Virus record (IMG/VR): IMGVR_UViG_3300050821_003663
Coordinates: 1 to 64,000 of that record
Source of the DNA: a virus
DNA: 64,000 nt
Strand: one strand, 5' to 3'
The stretch's first letter is position 1; every line of letters begins with the position of its first letter. Positions 17,170 to 25,788 of this stretch are shown in pieces. Made by a program: the position numbers and the translations under genes. A model generated the notes under the pieces. That model saw nothing but the letters and a program-made list of their open reading frames with translations. It ran no database searches and was not told the origin of the DNA.

Positions 17170-17697
17170 ATGCAGCGAACCTTCGGATTGCAGACATTGA
17201 CGGGAACCGCGCAGCCTTTGTTTGGCGACGTGATGACGGCTGCGATGATTCTTCCGCAGGCGAACGGTGTAGGCATTATCACGGTCGCGAACAACAAGAT
17301 CTACGAGCCGGGAGACAGGCTGCTACTCGATCCCGAGGCTGCAGACCAAGACATCGTTCTTGTCCAACAGCGAGTTCCCGCGAGCACTACCCAGCTCTAT
17401 GTGATCTCCGAGGGCGGAGTGGTCTTGAATCCTCACGCCAACGGCACGGTGATCGCGTTGTCGATTCCCGCCGGCGACGTGGTGGTGCAGGCGAACTTCG
17501 GTGTAACCAACGCGATCTATCTCGGCAAAGACAATACGATCACGAATGCCGGGGTGGGGAATGTGGTCTACAACGTGACGCCGAACACGCCGTTTCGGGC
17601 GACGTACAGCGGGACGCACAACACAGTGCGGACGTCGGACTTCTGGATTGTAGGGACGGCTGCAGACAAATTCATAGCTTCGGCGAATCAGATATAA
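17170..17697 (+). CDS. Virion structural protein
   Basis: 175 residues, beta-rich with repeated Val/Ile/Asn/Thr strands and few charged residues. Located between connector-type genes. Composition and position indicate a virion component. No family recognised. Confidence 0.6.
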   Translation: MQRTFGLQTLTGTAQPLFGDVMTAAMILPQANGVGIITVANNKIYEPGDRLLLDPEAADQDIVLVQQRVPASTTQLYVISEGGVVLNPHANGTVIALSIPAGDVVVQANFGVTNAIYLGKDNTITNAGVGNVVYNVTPNTPFRATYSGTHNTVRTSDFWIVGTAADKFIASANQI

Positions 17698-17709
17698 GGG
17701 GGTTGGTCG

Positions 17710-18381
17710 ATGACCCTCAACGACTTGCTGGCAGATATTCTCGGGAGAATCGAAGAGAATGTCGAAAACGGTCCTATTTTCTGGGACTTAGTGGGCGAAG
17801 TCTATCCTATGATGGTTGACGGGATGAATGAGGCTGCGCTCGTCACGGGGACGGTCCAGTCGGTAAGCCAGCCTTTTGTTATACCCGCGAACACCACCTA
17901 CTTCAATGTTCCACGTGGAACAATTGCCCCCCTCCGGATGCGGGCGCCTTATCCGATCAGGAAGGCGAGCTTGCGCGGCCTGGACGATATGGAACCGAAC
18001 TGGCAGACGCAGACGCCGGGGACGCAGATCCGGGTGTGGTTTCCGCTCGGGGTTACAAGATTTGGGATCTTTCCGCAGCTCGCGGCGAACTCCACGGTCA
18101 TTATGGACTTCATCGCGAGCCCGGTACAGCAGGCGCGGCCGTACAGCGGTGCGGTAGCGATTCCGTTCCAGCAGGAGTTTACGGATGCTTTTAGCGAGTA
18201 CGGTGCTGCCATGCTTAGGGCCAAGGAGGGCGGTGCTGAGGCCGAGGAGGCGTCGGTGGTGTATCAGGAGTATATGGAGAAGATGAAAGCCCTGAGCGCC
18301 TTCCAGGGCCGTCTGGACGCGCTAGTGATGACGTCTACGTGGGGCGGTAAAGCGATGACGAACCCAAGGAAGGCAGTTTAG
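17710..18381 (+). CDS. Connector or adaptor protein
   Basis: 223 residues with GGGGTTGG before the ATG. An N-terminal helical part (LNDLLADILGRIEENVENG, about 2-21) and a C-terminal helical part (about 155-210) enclose a beta-rich core. This matches the design of the proteins at 15647 and 18841. Probably one ring of the neck. Confidence 0.6.
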   Translation: MTLNDLLADILGRIEENVENGPIFWDLVGEVYPMMVDGMNEAALVTGTVQSVSQPFVIPANTTYFNVPRGTIAPLRMRAPYPIRKASLRGLDDMEPNWQTQTPGTQIRVWFPLGVTRFGIFPQLAANSTVIMDFIASPVQQARPYSGAVAIPFQQEFTDAFSEYGAAMLRAKEGGAEAEEASVVYQEYMEKMKALSAFQGRLDALVMTSTWGGKAMTNPRKAV

Positions 18382-18690
18382 GTGGCGAAGCTATACCAAT
18401 ACGAGCCGGGACTTCTCGTGTTCCACTGTCCGGGGTGTGGCTATGACCACCCCTTCCACGTGGCTCCACAGCGGCGGGAGCGGCGGGCAGATGGTAGTGA
18501 AGCCCCCCTGTGGGAGTGGAATGGTTCGATGGACAAGCCAACGTTCACGCCGTCTCTACTTTGCAACAAGGACTTCCCGGACAAGCGGTGCCATTCGTAC
18601 GTGACCGACGGGAAGATCCAGTTTCTCGGGGACTGCTTTCATAAGCTAGCCGGTCAAACGGTTGAGATTCCAGAGTGGGAGGACAACTAG
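18382..18690 (+). CDS. DUF6527-like small zinc protein
   Basis: 102 residues from a GTG start joined to the previous stop. The pattern CPGCG (about 16-20), WEWNGSMDKPTFTPSL, then CHSYVTDGKIQFLGDC and HKLAGQTVEIPEW is the signature of a family common in phages (DUF6527, often mislabelled ammonia monooxygenase). Conserved Cys and His suggest metal binding. Its biochemical role in phages is not established. Confidence 0.75.
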   Translation: MAKLYQYEPGLLVFHCPGCGYDHPFHVAPQRRERRADGSEAPLWEWNGSMDKPTFTPSLLCNKDFPDKRCHSYVTDGKIQFLGDCFHKLAGQTVEIPEWEDN

Positions 18691-18840
18691 GTGAGAAAAG
18701 TCGAAGTCAACAAGAAAGAATTTGACCGCCTATGGCTGGTTGCGGACCCACAGTATCGACAGTCAGTAGACGGCGCACCAGCGGTCGTTCTCAAATCTCA
18801 AGACGTCTACTACGTCTGCGATATCACAAAGGGGGACTAG
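18691..18840 (+). CDS. 49-residue hypothetical protein
   Basis: A GTG-start frame exactly fills the space between two GTG-start genes, with stop and start codons abutting on both sides. The packing and a GGAGGACA just upstream support it being real. No domain. Confidence 0.55.
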   Translation: MRKVEVNKKEFDRLWLVADPQYRQSVDGAPAVVLKSQDVYYVCDITKGD

Positions 18841-19716
18841 GTGGCGCCAGCGGCCGGCATCGGGTATCTCTTGGTCAACGACATCCTGACGGACGTCGCG
18901 TTCGCGCTGGTACAGCCAAGCGTGAATACGGTCGTACCTGGTGGGGGATTCGCGGCGGGAGCGCAGACGGTAAATGTTTTCGACCGGTCGATGTATGTCG
19001 GAGCGCAGATCCTTGTGGGAGTGCTCGGGACGGATCTTGAGGTGGTGACGATCACAGCGGTCAATGTGGGAGTATCCTTCACGGCAACCTTTGCGAACGC
19101 ACATGCGGCGGGCGAGCCGATCCTTGGCGCTACCTTCCCGGTCAGGCAGATAAGTGACCAGCTCTTCACGCAGGCGGAGATGCTGACGTACATCTCAAAT
19201 GCGGTGAACGATCTCTTGGCGGACTGCCCGCTGATTCAGCAGATCGTGGATCTCGATATCGCGCCGACGGAGCAGATCACAGCGCTGCCGGCGGACAGCC
19301 AGAAGCCGTTGAGGGTTGCTGCGTACGGTCTACCGCTGCGGGAGAGCTCGCAGAGCAATCTGGATTCGATGGATTACACGTGGAACCAGCAGGCGCAGGC
19401 AACGCCGTACGTGTATTTCCGCGACAAGGTAGGGCTGCAGAATATCGGCACCTGGCCGGTAATGGGAAACACCACGCCAATCGAGGTGATCTACGAGCAG
19501 CGGAGCGCAACTCTCTTGGGGTTGGCAGATGGGTTTATAGTCCCGGATCCATTTTTGTTGTATGCAAAGTACAAAACGCTGGCCTACGCCTATTCGAAGG
19601 ATGGGGAGCAGCGCAATCCGGGACTCGCCAAGTATTACACAGACCGGTATGCGTTCGGAGTCAAGATTTGTTCGGTATTCCTCGAAGTAGTGATGGACCC
19701 AAATCTGGAGAGTTAG
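18841..19716 (+). CDS. Connector or neck protein
   Basis: 291 residues from a GTG start. It begins with a short helical segment and cont inues with a beta-rich part, then a helical adaptor-like part (QAEMLTYISNAVNDLLADCPL, in two pieces about 118-138) and a C-terminal helical region (about 225-290). Third member of the connector-like set. Its 3' end overlaps the leftward gene at 19661 tail to tail by 56 bases. Confidence 0.6.
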   Translation: MAPAAGIGYLLVNDILTDVAFALVQPSVNTVVPGGGFAAGAQTVNVFDRSMYVGAQILVGVLGTDLEVVTITAVNVGVSFTATFANAHAAGEPILGATFPVRQISDQLFTQAEMLTYISNAVNDLLADCPLIQQIVDLDIAPTEQITALPADSQKPLRVAAYGLPLRESSQSNLDSMDYTWNQQAQATPYVYFRDKVGLQNIGTWPVMGNTTPIEVIYEQRSATLLGLADGFIVPDPFLLYAKYKTLAYAYSKDGEQRNPGLAKYYTDRYAFGVKICSVFLEVVMDPNLES

Positions 19717-20086
19717 GGAGCTTCCAGCGGTCCTCAGCAAAGTGCGGTTCAATCGAAGACCAACGCTTTCGCCATAGAGTCTTGAAGTACATCTGACCTT
19801 CCGGCGTCAACCACCCCTTACGGTGTTTATATCCGAGCTCAAACTGCTTGACGATAATACCTTCGGACCAGTCGTAATCGTCCCAAATGAAGACTAAGCC
19901 GAACCACGGAACGATCACTTTGAAGTGGAATCCGAAGAGGGGAAGCCACCGCTGGCCGTCGCGCCATGTCACCCAAACCCCAAAGTTCCAGAGGTAGAGG
20001 AACCAAGTGATCGGAGAATGGGGGCGTCCGAGTAGGCGCTCAGGGACGCGAAGATTGAACCCTTTGGTTTGGCTGAAGAGAAGCAT
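19661..20086 (-). CDS. Hypothetical protein, leftward group
   Basis: 141 residues, Trp- and aromatic-rich (more than ten Trp). It may be membrane-associated through residues about 25-60. Convergent with the connector gene at 18841 and sharing its start with the stop of the next leftward gene (ATGA type). Function unknown. Confidence 0.6.
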   Translation of the reverse strand: MLLFSQTKGFNLRVPERLLGRPHSPITWFLYLWNFGVWVTWRDGQRWLPLFGFHFKVIVPWFGLVFIWDDYDWSEGIIVKQFELGYKHRKGWLTPEGQMYFKTLWRKRWSSIEPHFAEDRWKLPNSPDLGPSLLRGIPNKS

Positions 20087-20475
20087 CAGATCCTTACCTT
20101 CGCATCAGCAGATCGCCGGTAGGCGTCGTAGTCGAAGTAGCGGAAGCCGCGAAATCCGCTCATGTAGACGCGGTGCGGAGCTTTCTCGAAGAGGTTGCAG
20201 ATTGCCACCCAGTTGTCAGGCTTGATTTGCCAATCGCTCTCACCACCATCCAACCGCCCCAGTCGAGGGAGAGATCCATCGTTGATGACGACCTCGATAA
20301 CCATGAACGAGCCGAGGATGCGGCCGCGATAAGTGAACCACAGCTTCTCTAACTTTTGCTTCGGCTTGCCGCGACCGAGCGTGTAGTAGAAGTGCGTCCA
20401 CGGAGCGTTGAGCGCGAAGATCCTCGCTACGATCTTCGGTTCGATGAACGCCGGCCACGTCTTGATGATGTCCAT
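20086..20475 (-). CDS. Hypothetical phage protein, leaderless
   Basis: 129 residues, alpha/beta with a conserved-looking NWVAICNLF and GFRGFRYFDYDAY region. The ATG lies six bases after a TATTAT -10 box, with GCCTAC between them, so the mRNA probably begins at the start codon. First gene of a leftward pair with 19661. Function unknown. Confidence 0.65.
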   Translation of the reverse strand: MDIIKTWPAFIEPKIVARIFALNAPWTHFYYTLGRGKPKQKLEKLWFTYRGRILGSFMVIEVVINDGSLPRLGRLDGGESDWQIKPDNWVAICNLFEKAPHRVYMSGFRGFRYFDYDAYRRSADAKVRI

Positions 20476-20487
20476 GTAGGCATAATA
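20473..20487 (-). promoter_or_regulatory. -10 TATTAT with GCCTACATG element
   Basis: On the leftward strand TATTAT (20482-20487) is followed directly by GCCTAC and the start codon of the gene at 20475. One of nine copies of the GCCTACATG element. No good -35 is visible. Confidence 0.5.
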
Positions 20488-20493
20488 ATACGC

Positions 20494-20751
20494 CTAGTGT
20501 CGGAGGGCGGCGTGAGCGTGGAGGTGGTCGATGATCTCCTGCGGAATCTCCGAAAGGTGCTCGAAGGTGGGGCAGCCCGAGCCAGCGCACCCAGGCTCGG
20601 TGCATTCATACCAGACGAGCCTAGTTCCAGGAAACCGATTGAGGTAGAAGCGCACAGCCTTCGGCAGCTCGGACTCTACGGGTTCACCCGCAATCATCGC
20701 GGCTGACATCGAGCTATGGACGGGGACGCTGACCCACTGCAGGACTTCCAT
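20494..20751 (-). CDS. Small hypothetical protein, leaderless
   Basis: 85 residues starting at 20751; a longer frame exists but would begin upstream of the promoter. An extended -10 (TGCTATTAT, 20759-20767) ends seven bases before the ATG, which predicts a leaderless mRNA. It has two or three Cys (CTEPGCAGSGC, about 53-63), possibly a metal knot. Function unknown. Confidence 0.55.
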   Translation of the reverse strand: MEVLQWVSVPVHSSMSAAMIAGEPVESELPKAVRFYLNRFPGTRLVWYECTEPGCAGSGCPTFEHLSEIPQEIIDHLHAHAALRH

Positions 20752-20758
20752 TCCGAAA

Positions 20759-20767
20759 ATAATAGCA
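20759..20767 (-). promoter_or_regulatory. Extended -10 TGCTATTAT
   Basis: TGnTATTAT ends seven bases before the start codon at 20751 on the leftward strand, the spacing of a leaderless promoter. Confidence 0.5.
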
Positions 20768-20974
20768 CTACCGGCAAGGGCGAATTGCTCCAATAGAACC
20801 GATGCCTGCCATGCCGGCGAGGAAGTAGATCAGGTAGATGCACACCGCTACGATCACGACCACGCGGATAATCCGCTGGATGGTTGCGTCCATAGGGATC
20901 TGCGTGATGGCCCAGAGAATCAGGCCGACGATAGCAAGGACCACGAGGAGTCCGATAAGACCTGCTGGGAACAT
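20768..20974 (-). CDS. Small two-helix membrane protein (Thivi_2564-like)
   Basis: 68 residues from the start with GAGGTGAC upstream. Two hydrophobic helices (about 5-23 and 35-55) flank a conserved-looking IPMDATIQRII loop. This matches a widespread family of about 60-residue membrane proteins in bacteria and phages whose role is unknown. It could be holin-like, but no endolysin gene is near. Confidence 0.7.
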   Translation of the reverse strand: MFPAGLIGLLVVLAIVGLILWAITQIPMDATIQRIIRVVVIVAVCIYLIYFLAGMAGIGSIGAIRPCR

Positions 20975-21001
20975 GATTGTCACCTCAGCGTAGTGAGATG
21001 C

Positions 21002-21135
21002 AAAAAGATACCCACGGAGGCAAAGCCGTGGGTATCTTGCAGGACAACTAAGAAGGTTGTGGGCGTTCCACGAATCAAAGCCTGCCAAGGTCTGCGAATC
21101 GTAAAGGAACTAAAGGCGTCCTCGCACCGCCCACA
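21002..21135 (-). ncRNA. Structured small RNA with own promoter and terminator
   Basis: A leftward RNA of about 134 nt. The promoter is TTGCAA-17-TATACT and the predicted 5' end is near 21135. The first eight bases, TGTGGGCG, pair perfectly with CGCCCACA (21058-21065), closing a domain of 62 nt. The RNA ends in a 13-bp hairpin with loop CTTTGCCT and a run of five T. No reading frame of note lies in it. Its family is not recognised. Confidence 0.6.
21005..21038 (-). terminator. Strong leftward intrinsic terminator
   Basis: Perfect 13-bp stem AAGATACCCACGG/CCGTGGGTATCTT with an 8-nt loop; reading leftward the stem runs into TTTTTG. It ends the small RNA that starts near 21135. Confidence 0.8.
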
Positions 21136-21140
21136 GGAAA

Positions 21141-21169
21141 AGTATACCTACAGCGTTTTCTTGTTGCAA
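21141..21169 (-). promoter_or_regulatory. Leftward promoter of the small RNA
   Basis: TTGCAA (21164-21169), a 17-base spacer and TATACT (21141-21146), read leftward. The predicted start lies at the first base of the RNA closing stem. Confidence 0.65.
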
Positions 21170-21189
21170 GAATTTTCGAACTAATTTAT

Positions 21190-21530
21190 GTTCGTTCCTG
21201 CCAAGGAACTGTGACCGTATGATTCCACCCCTAAAATTCGGGTTGTATCGCCGTCTCGTCGCCGTGGTGCGTCCGGGGCATGGCGATCCTCCCCCCGGCA
21301 GTTGGCAACGGTGCAGGAGTAGAAAGATTCAGGCCAACAACAGGCAGCAGCGGCAGCTTTACGGACTTCCGACGGTCTGACCCCCCGTCAGGGTTTAGGC
21401 TGGCGCGGATCTGCCAGTCTCAGAACACGGCCATCCAACCGGGGCCAGGTTCGTGTAAGAGCGCTGTGAACATTTGAAATTCTGCTGGGGGTGACCCCGG
21501 TAGGAGGGAGTATTTAAAAGAAAAGCCAGC
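21190..21530. other. GC-rich gap with hairpins, no convincing gene
   Basis: About 340 bases between the leftward RNA and the glycosyltransferase. It holds a GTTCCT/AGGAAC hairpin (21194-21209) and a GGGG-GTGA-CCCC hairpin close to 21490. A 65-codon frame (21280-21477) has no coding character. It may be an untranslated regulatory region or another RNA. Confidence 0.35.
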
Positions 21531-21533
21531 CTA

Positions 21534-21562
21534 TTGCGTAATTAGCCTACATGGGCGACAAT
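21534..21562 (+). promoter_or_regulatory. Promoter of the sugar cluster
   Basis: TTGCGT, a 17-base spacer containing TTAGCCTACATGG, and GACAAT. The GCCTACATG element sits inside the spacer, as at 29307 and 33681, a position where a bound repressor would block RNA polymerase. Confidence 0.45.
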
Positions 21563-21578
21563 GTGCTCGGAGGGAAGA

Positions 21579-22745
21579 TTGACTACACCTTTGCTGATAA
21601 TCAGCGATGCCCCCACATCGCATACCGGGTTAGGCCGCATCTGCCGCGAGCTGGCTACAAAGATCCACGAAGATCTCTCCGATGTTTTTGAGGTAGCAAC
21701 CTTCACCTTCGGCGGGACCACATCGAGGCACCTTCCATTCCTGCAGTACCCGATGACCCAGAGCCACAACTATGTCCCGCCGGAACTACCGAAGGTGTGG
21801 AAGGACTTTGCCGGCGAGAAGAAGGGTGTTGTACTGACGATCTGGAATCCGAGCTGGCTGCGATGGTTGGTGGACCCAGACAGTCTGCCAGACAGCCAAC
21901 TCAAGAACTTCCTGAAGGCGGGGTACTTCAAGACCTGGGGCTACTTTCCGATTGACGGCCACGGACCCGATGGGATGCTTCCAAAGTCGATTGTCGACGT
22001 GATCGACAGCTTCGACCGAAAACTGGCGTATACCAAGTGGGCGGCAAAGATTATCGGCGATTCTATCGCCGAGACCGTTCCGGCACTACCTCACGGACTC
22101 GACACGAACGTCTTCAAGCCATACGACAAGATGGAGTCTAGGAAGAATTTCTTTGGCCGGCTGCAGATTGAATCGGCTGGGGAGCTAAAGCCGGACCTCT
22201 TCTTTGTGGGAGTCGTGGCGACGAACACCCAGCGCAAAGATTGGTATCTTGCGTTTCAGACCTGTCAGGAACTTCTGAAGCGCGGCGTCAACGTGGGCCT
22301 GTGGGCACACACCGACGCCTACATCAAGGCGTGGGATCTCCTGACGTTGAAGGATCAGTTTGGTATGCACGGCCGGGTAACGATCTCAACCGCCATGCTG
22401 GACGACGTGGCGCTCGCGAGATGTTATTCGTGTATGGACGTGACGCTAGGAATCGGCAGCGGCGAGGGCTGGGGCTTTCCTCTTGCGGAGAGTTTGGCCT
22501 GTGGCGTCCCGGTGATCCACGGAGGCTACGGAGGTGGCGCCGAGTTCTGCCCGTTCATTGTGCCCCCTGTAGCGTGGCGCGGCGAGGGTGTTCTGGGGAT
22601 CAAGCGGCCGGTGTATTCCCCGCAGGCATGGGCCGATGCTGTGATGGTTGCAGCAAAACATTTCCCGCGAGTGGGCCTACCACCCTACATTTCGTGGGAC
22701 AACGCATGGCCGGAGTGGAAAAAATGGCTAACGAGCTCATTGTAA
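21579..22745 (+). CDS. GT-B glycosyltransferase (GT4-like)
   Basis: 388 residues from a TTG start with GGAGGG four bases upstream; an ATG at 21561 would overlap the -10 box. The N-terminal LLIISDAPTSHTGLGR nucleotide-binding-type loop and the C-terminal GEGWGFPLAESLACGVPVI with its E-x7-E motif (about 295-305) are typical of GT4 glycosyltransferases. It would move a sugar from an activated donor. It heads a cluster with two GT-A-type enzymes and a radical SAM protein, and may modify phage structural proteins, DNA or host surface glycans. Confidence 0.8.
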   Translation: MTTPLLIISDAPTSHTGLGRICRELATKIHEDLSDVFEVATFTFGGTTSRHLPFLQYPMTQSHNYVPPELPKVWKDFAGEKKGVVLTIWNPSWLRWLVDPDSLPDSQLKNFLKAGYFKTWGYFPIDGHGPDGMLPKSIVDVIDSFDRKLAYTKWAAKIIGDSIAETVPALPHGLDTNVFKPYDKMESRKNFFGRLQIESAGELKPDLFFVGVVATNTQRKDWYLAFQTCQELLKRGVNVGLWAHTDAYIKAWDLLTLKDQFGMHGRVTISTAMLDDVALARCYSCMDVTLGIGSGEGWGFPLAESLACGVPVIHGGYGGGAEFCPFIVPPVAWRGEGVLGIKRPVYSPQAWADAVMVAAKHFPRVGLPPYISWDNAWPEWKKWLTSSL

Positions 22746-23431
22746 TTTCGCCTATCACTCGCCGGCAGGGCTTCATCGACGAGTATGAAGACCAGCTCGC
22801 GGCCGCAGAGATCGAGTTCTACCCGTGCCCCATCATGCTTGATGATGGGATTGCGTCGATCACCGCGAGATGGAAGATCAACTTCATCCGTTCGATGTGC
22901 CAGAGGTTTCAGAAATACTCACGACTTGTATTCACCGATGGCTGGGACGTGCTTTTCTACGGGAGTAAGCAGGATCTCGTCGACAAACTCCCCAGCGGTG
23001 TCCTGGTGAGCGCGGAACGGAATTGCTGGCCCGAGAGGGATCTTACGGAGAGCCTCAAAACCACCAGCCGGTGGAGCTACTGCAATCCCGGAATGCTGTC
23101 AGGATCTCCCGAGAGGCTAATGGCGTGGACCACCCAAGCCCTTCGTATGCCAGATCTCGACATCATGGAGCAGGCTTGGTTCAACCGAAGAGCCGATAAA
23201 GGCGATATCGAAATCATTCGTGACCTGACTACGGCCATTTTCTACACCGTCTCGCGAGATCTGGAGGACGGATCCCTAGAGCACAACTGTGGACTGCCGT
23301 GGGGTTCGGTGTGCAATGCGAAGTATGGGACGTACCCCCACTTCTTTCACTTCTCAGGAAAGTGCCCATCTGTACCGTTTCGGGCTATGCTACGGGGGAG
23401 GACTAAATCCCTTTGCGCATCTGCCTCATAA
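22724..23431 (+). CDS. Glycosyltransferase of the PLOD/GT25-like type
   Basis: 235 residues from the ATG at 22724, overlapping the previous gene by 22 bases. RLVFTDGWDVLFYG (about 62-75) carries the DxxD-type metal/nucleotide-sugar motif, followed by LVSAERNCWPE and CNPGMLSGSPE. The same order occurs in the glycosyltransferase domain of procollagen lysyl hydroxylases. It should be a retaining sugar transferase; donor and acceptor are unknown. Confidence 0.7.
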   Translation: MANELIVISPITRRQGFIDEYEDQLAAAEIEFYPCPIMLDDGIASITARWKINFIRSMCQRFQKYSRLVFTDGWDVLFYGSKQDLVDKLPSGVLVSAERNCWPERDLTESLKTTSRWSYCNPGMLSGSPERLMAWTTQALRMPDLDIMEQAWFNRRADKGDIEIIRDLTTAIFYTVSRDLEDGSLEHNCGLPWGSVCNAKYGTYPHFFHFSGKCPSVPFRAMLRGRTKSLCASAS

Positions 23432-24828
23432 CGCCGCCGTCACCCTTCTTGCTGGACGAGAGGGTATTCCCGGCGCTCGGCATCCTTCGGGTGGGAGCGG
23501 TCCTCGAAGCGGCGGGACACCAAGTGGATCATCTTGATTTGTGCGGAGTTATCAATGCAGAGCAAGTCGTCAGAGATTACCGTGGAGCTAGTGTATTCGG
23601 TGTCACTGCTACCACGCCGCAAATACCAGCCGCAATGCGTATTGGAGCAGTGCTTCGTGAAGGGGTCGGAGCTAAAACGATACTCGGCGGTCCTCACCCT
23701 ACCCTCCTTCATGCTGCTGCCAAGCGCGGCAACGAGCGAGCGCAGGTAGCCTTGAACTACCTTGTCGAGCACTTCGACGTTGTCGTCGCCGGGGACGGCG
23801 AGAAGGCCATATTTACAGCTCTCCATTCCCGAGGGCTGGTAGATGCCGATGACCCCAAGAACATCCTGTGGAACACCTCGAAAGATTTCGAGCAGTCTCC
23901 GTGGCCGGCGAGGCACTTGGTAGACATGGATAGCTACCACTACAAGATCGACGGCGCCAAGGCCACGTCGATGATCGCCCAGCTCGGATGCCCGTTCCAC
24001 TGCAAATTCTGCGGCGGCCGCAACAGCCCGATGCTCCGCCAGATTCGCGTACGGCCGTCAAACAGCGTCGTCGACGAGATGATGCACCTCCACAACGAGT
24101 ACGGCATGACGGGCATTATGCACTTCCAGGACGAGCTCAACGTCAACCACCGCAACCTTGTGGATCTCATGGTGAAGATCAAAGAGACGGGGATCCCGTG
24201 GCAACAGCGCGGATTCGTGAAGGCGGAGCTCTTCAATGAGGAGCAGGCCGAAGCGATGTACGCCGCCGGCTTCCGCTGGCTTCTGTGCGGGTTCGAATCG
24301 GCACACCCGCGCATCCTCAAGAACATCGCCAAGAACGCCACTCGGGAAGACAACACGCGGATGCTGCGAATCGCGCACAAGTACGGCATCAAGGTAAAGG
24401 CACTGATGAGCGTAGGCCATCCGGGAGAGAGCGAGGAGACAATCCTCGCAACCCGCGACTGGCTACTGGAAGAGAAGCCAGACGACTTCGATGTAACGAT
24501 TATCACGGTCTATCCGGGGACGCCGTACTTCGATGAGTCCGTCTGTGTTGGAGAGCCGGTCTACAAGTTCACCACGAACGGGGATGTGCTCTACAGCGAG
24601 AACACCGACTTCCATCGCGACATGCAGTATTACAAGGGCGCACCGGGAGAATATAAATCCTACGTCTGGACTGACGACATCTCACGCGGCCGGCTGTGTG
24701 AGGTGCGAGATCAGGTGGAGGAGGAGGTCCGGTCAAAGCTCGGGATCCCCTATGCGACCGGCGCGGCCGCAATCAACTTTGACCATTCGATGGGAATGAC
24801 GCCACAAATTTTGAGGAGCTCCAAGTGA
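23413..24828 (+). CDS. B12-binding radical SAM enzyme
   Basis: 471 residues from a TTG start with GGGGGAGGA upstream. The first 160 residues form a Rossmann-like B12-binding domain (MRICLITPPSPFLLDER, GGPHPTLL). Then comes the radical SAM core with CPFHCKFC (Cys about 193, 197, 200) for the 4Fe-4S cluster. Such enzymes catalyse methylations and ring rearrangements at unreactive carbons. Rare in phages; its place among glycosyltransferases suggests it tailors a sugar or a modified base. Confidence 0.85.
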   Translation: MRICLITPPSPFLLDERVFPALGILRVGAVLEAAGHQVDHLDLCGVINAEQVVRDYRGASVFGVTATTPQIPAAMRIGAVLREGVGAKTILGGPHPTLLHAAAKRGNERAQVALNYLVEHFDVVVAGDGEKAIFTALHSRGLVDADDPKNILWNTSKDFEQSPWPARHLVDMDSYHYKIDGAKATSMIAQLGCPFHCKFCGGRNSPMLRQIRVRPSNSVVDEMMHLHNEYGMTGIMHFQDELNVNHRNLVDLMVKIKETGIPWQQRGFVKAELFNEEQAEAMYAAGFRWLLCGFESAHPRILKNIAKNATREDNTRMLRIAHKYGIKVKALMSVGHPGESEETILATRDWLLEEKPDDFDVTIITVYPGTPYFDESVCVGEPVYKFTTNGDVLYSENTDFHRDMQYYKGAPGEYKSYVWTDDISRGRLCEVRDQVEEEVRSKLGIPYATGAAAINFDHSMGMTPQILRSSK

Positions 24829-25484
24829 TCGACTACCGCGCCTGGATCATGCACGTCAACCGTCTCGACTTTCTCTTCAAGGCAGTAAACAGCGCTGCGG
24901 ACATAAAAGACGGACTTACAGTTATTGACAATTCAGCGAAAGAAGACGAGAGGTTGGCGTACAACCTTGGAGTGAAAGTGTTCCGGCCCTGCGTTCCACT
25001 TTCCTGTCCGCAGTCATTCAACCTAATGATGCGAGAGACGCGAGAGGCCGGCACGAACATCTGCATCTGGATGCACTCAGACGCGGAGGCTCACGCGGGG
25101 AGCTGCCTGAAGCTTCTCAATACCGCGAGGAAGATGAACGACGAAGGCCGCAAGTGGGGGATCCTGTGGACGAACTACGACGCCCTGTGCGCGATGAATG
25201 CCAACATGCTTCAAGACGTGGGGGAGTGGGATATAAATCTTCCGCAATACTTCGTGGACAACGACCAGCAGAGGCGACTCCGCATCGCAGGCTACGAGTT
25301 GATAGACACGGGGATCCCGGTTCATCACACCGGATCGGTAACAATCAGAAGCGACAAGCGTCTCGAATTCTTGAACTCCATCACCTTTCCACTGTACGAG
25401 AAGTACTACCGTCAGAAATGGGGAGGATCGCCAGGGCAGGAGACGTTCACGATTCCGTTTGGAAGATCGGATATTTTCGGGTAG
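24825..25484 (+). CDS. GT-A glycosyltransferase (GT2-like)
   Basis: 219 residues, GTG start overlapping the preceding stop. A GT-A fold is suggested by the N-terminal strand-helix with DNSAKEDERL and the ICIWMHSDAEA segment (about 82-92), where SDAE takes the place of a DxD motif, then YFVDNDQQRRLRIAGYEL near 143-160. Completes the sugar cluster. The specific substrate cannot be inferred. Confidence 0.7.
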   Translation: MIDYRAWIMHVNRLDFLFKAVNSAADIKDGLTVIDNSAKEDERLAYNLGVKVFRPCVPLSCPQSFNLMMRETREAGTNICIWMHSDAEAHAGSCLKLLNTARKMNDEGRKWGILWTNYDALCAMNANMLQDVGEWDINLPQYFVDNDQQRRLRIAGYELIDTGIPVHHTGSVTIRSDKRLEFLNSITFPLYEKYYRQKWGGSPGQETFTIPFGRSDIFG

Positions 25485-25498
25485 TCCAAAATTTGGAC
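25484..25498. repeat. 15-bp palindrome copy 2
   Basis: GTCCAAA-A-TTTGGAC, perfect arms, beginning on the last base of the stop codon of the glycosyltransferase and lying between two genes. The only copy outside a reading frame. Confidence 0.8.
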
Positions 25499-25512
25499 TG
25501 AGGGAGGGTTTT

Positions 25513-25788
25513 ATGGAGCCAGTTTCGCCTGTGATGCCGGGGTCAGAACCGATAGAGGTAGTGCTTGGAAAAGATCAACCGCAGTACATCCCCCTGCCGG
25601 CGGTGTATCTCGACACCAACGCAAGGCCAATGATTACAAGATGGCGACTCACCGAGGAAGAGCGGGACGCAATCGCGAACGGAGCTGACATCGTGATGCA
25701 GCAGCTCACCTTCCGAAACCCATACCAGCCGGTGAATTTACAGGTGGTATTCCCCGAAGAGAACCCAGTTTTCGTACAGGAGCCATAA
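25513..25788 (+). CDS. Small hypothetical protein
   Basis: 91 residues from the ATG at 25513, with GGGAGGG upstream. Beta-rich with many Pro, Gln and Val. The stop shares a base with the next start (TAATG). Unknown. Confidence 0.6.
   Translation: MEPVSPVMPGSEPIEVVLGKDQPQYIPLPAVYLDTNARPMITRWRLTEEERDAIANGADIVMQQLTFRNPYQPVNLQVVFPEENPVFVQEP

Noticed and set aside
21280-21477. 65-codon rightward reading frame
   Set aside because: No ribosome-binding site, no coding character, and GC-rich hairpins across it.
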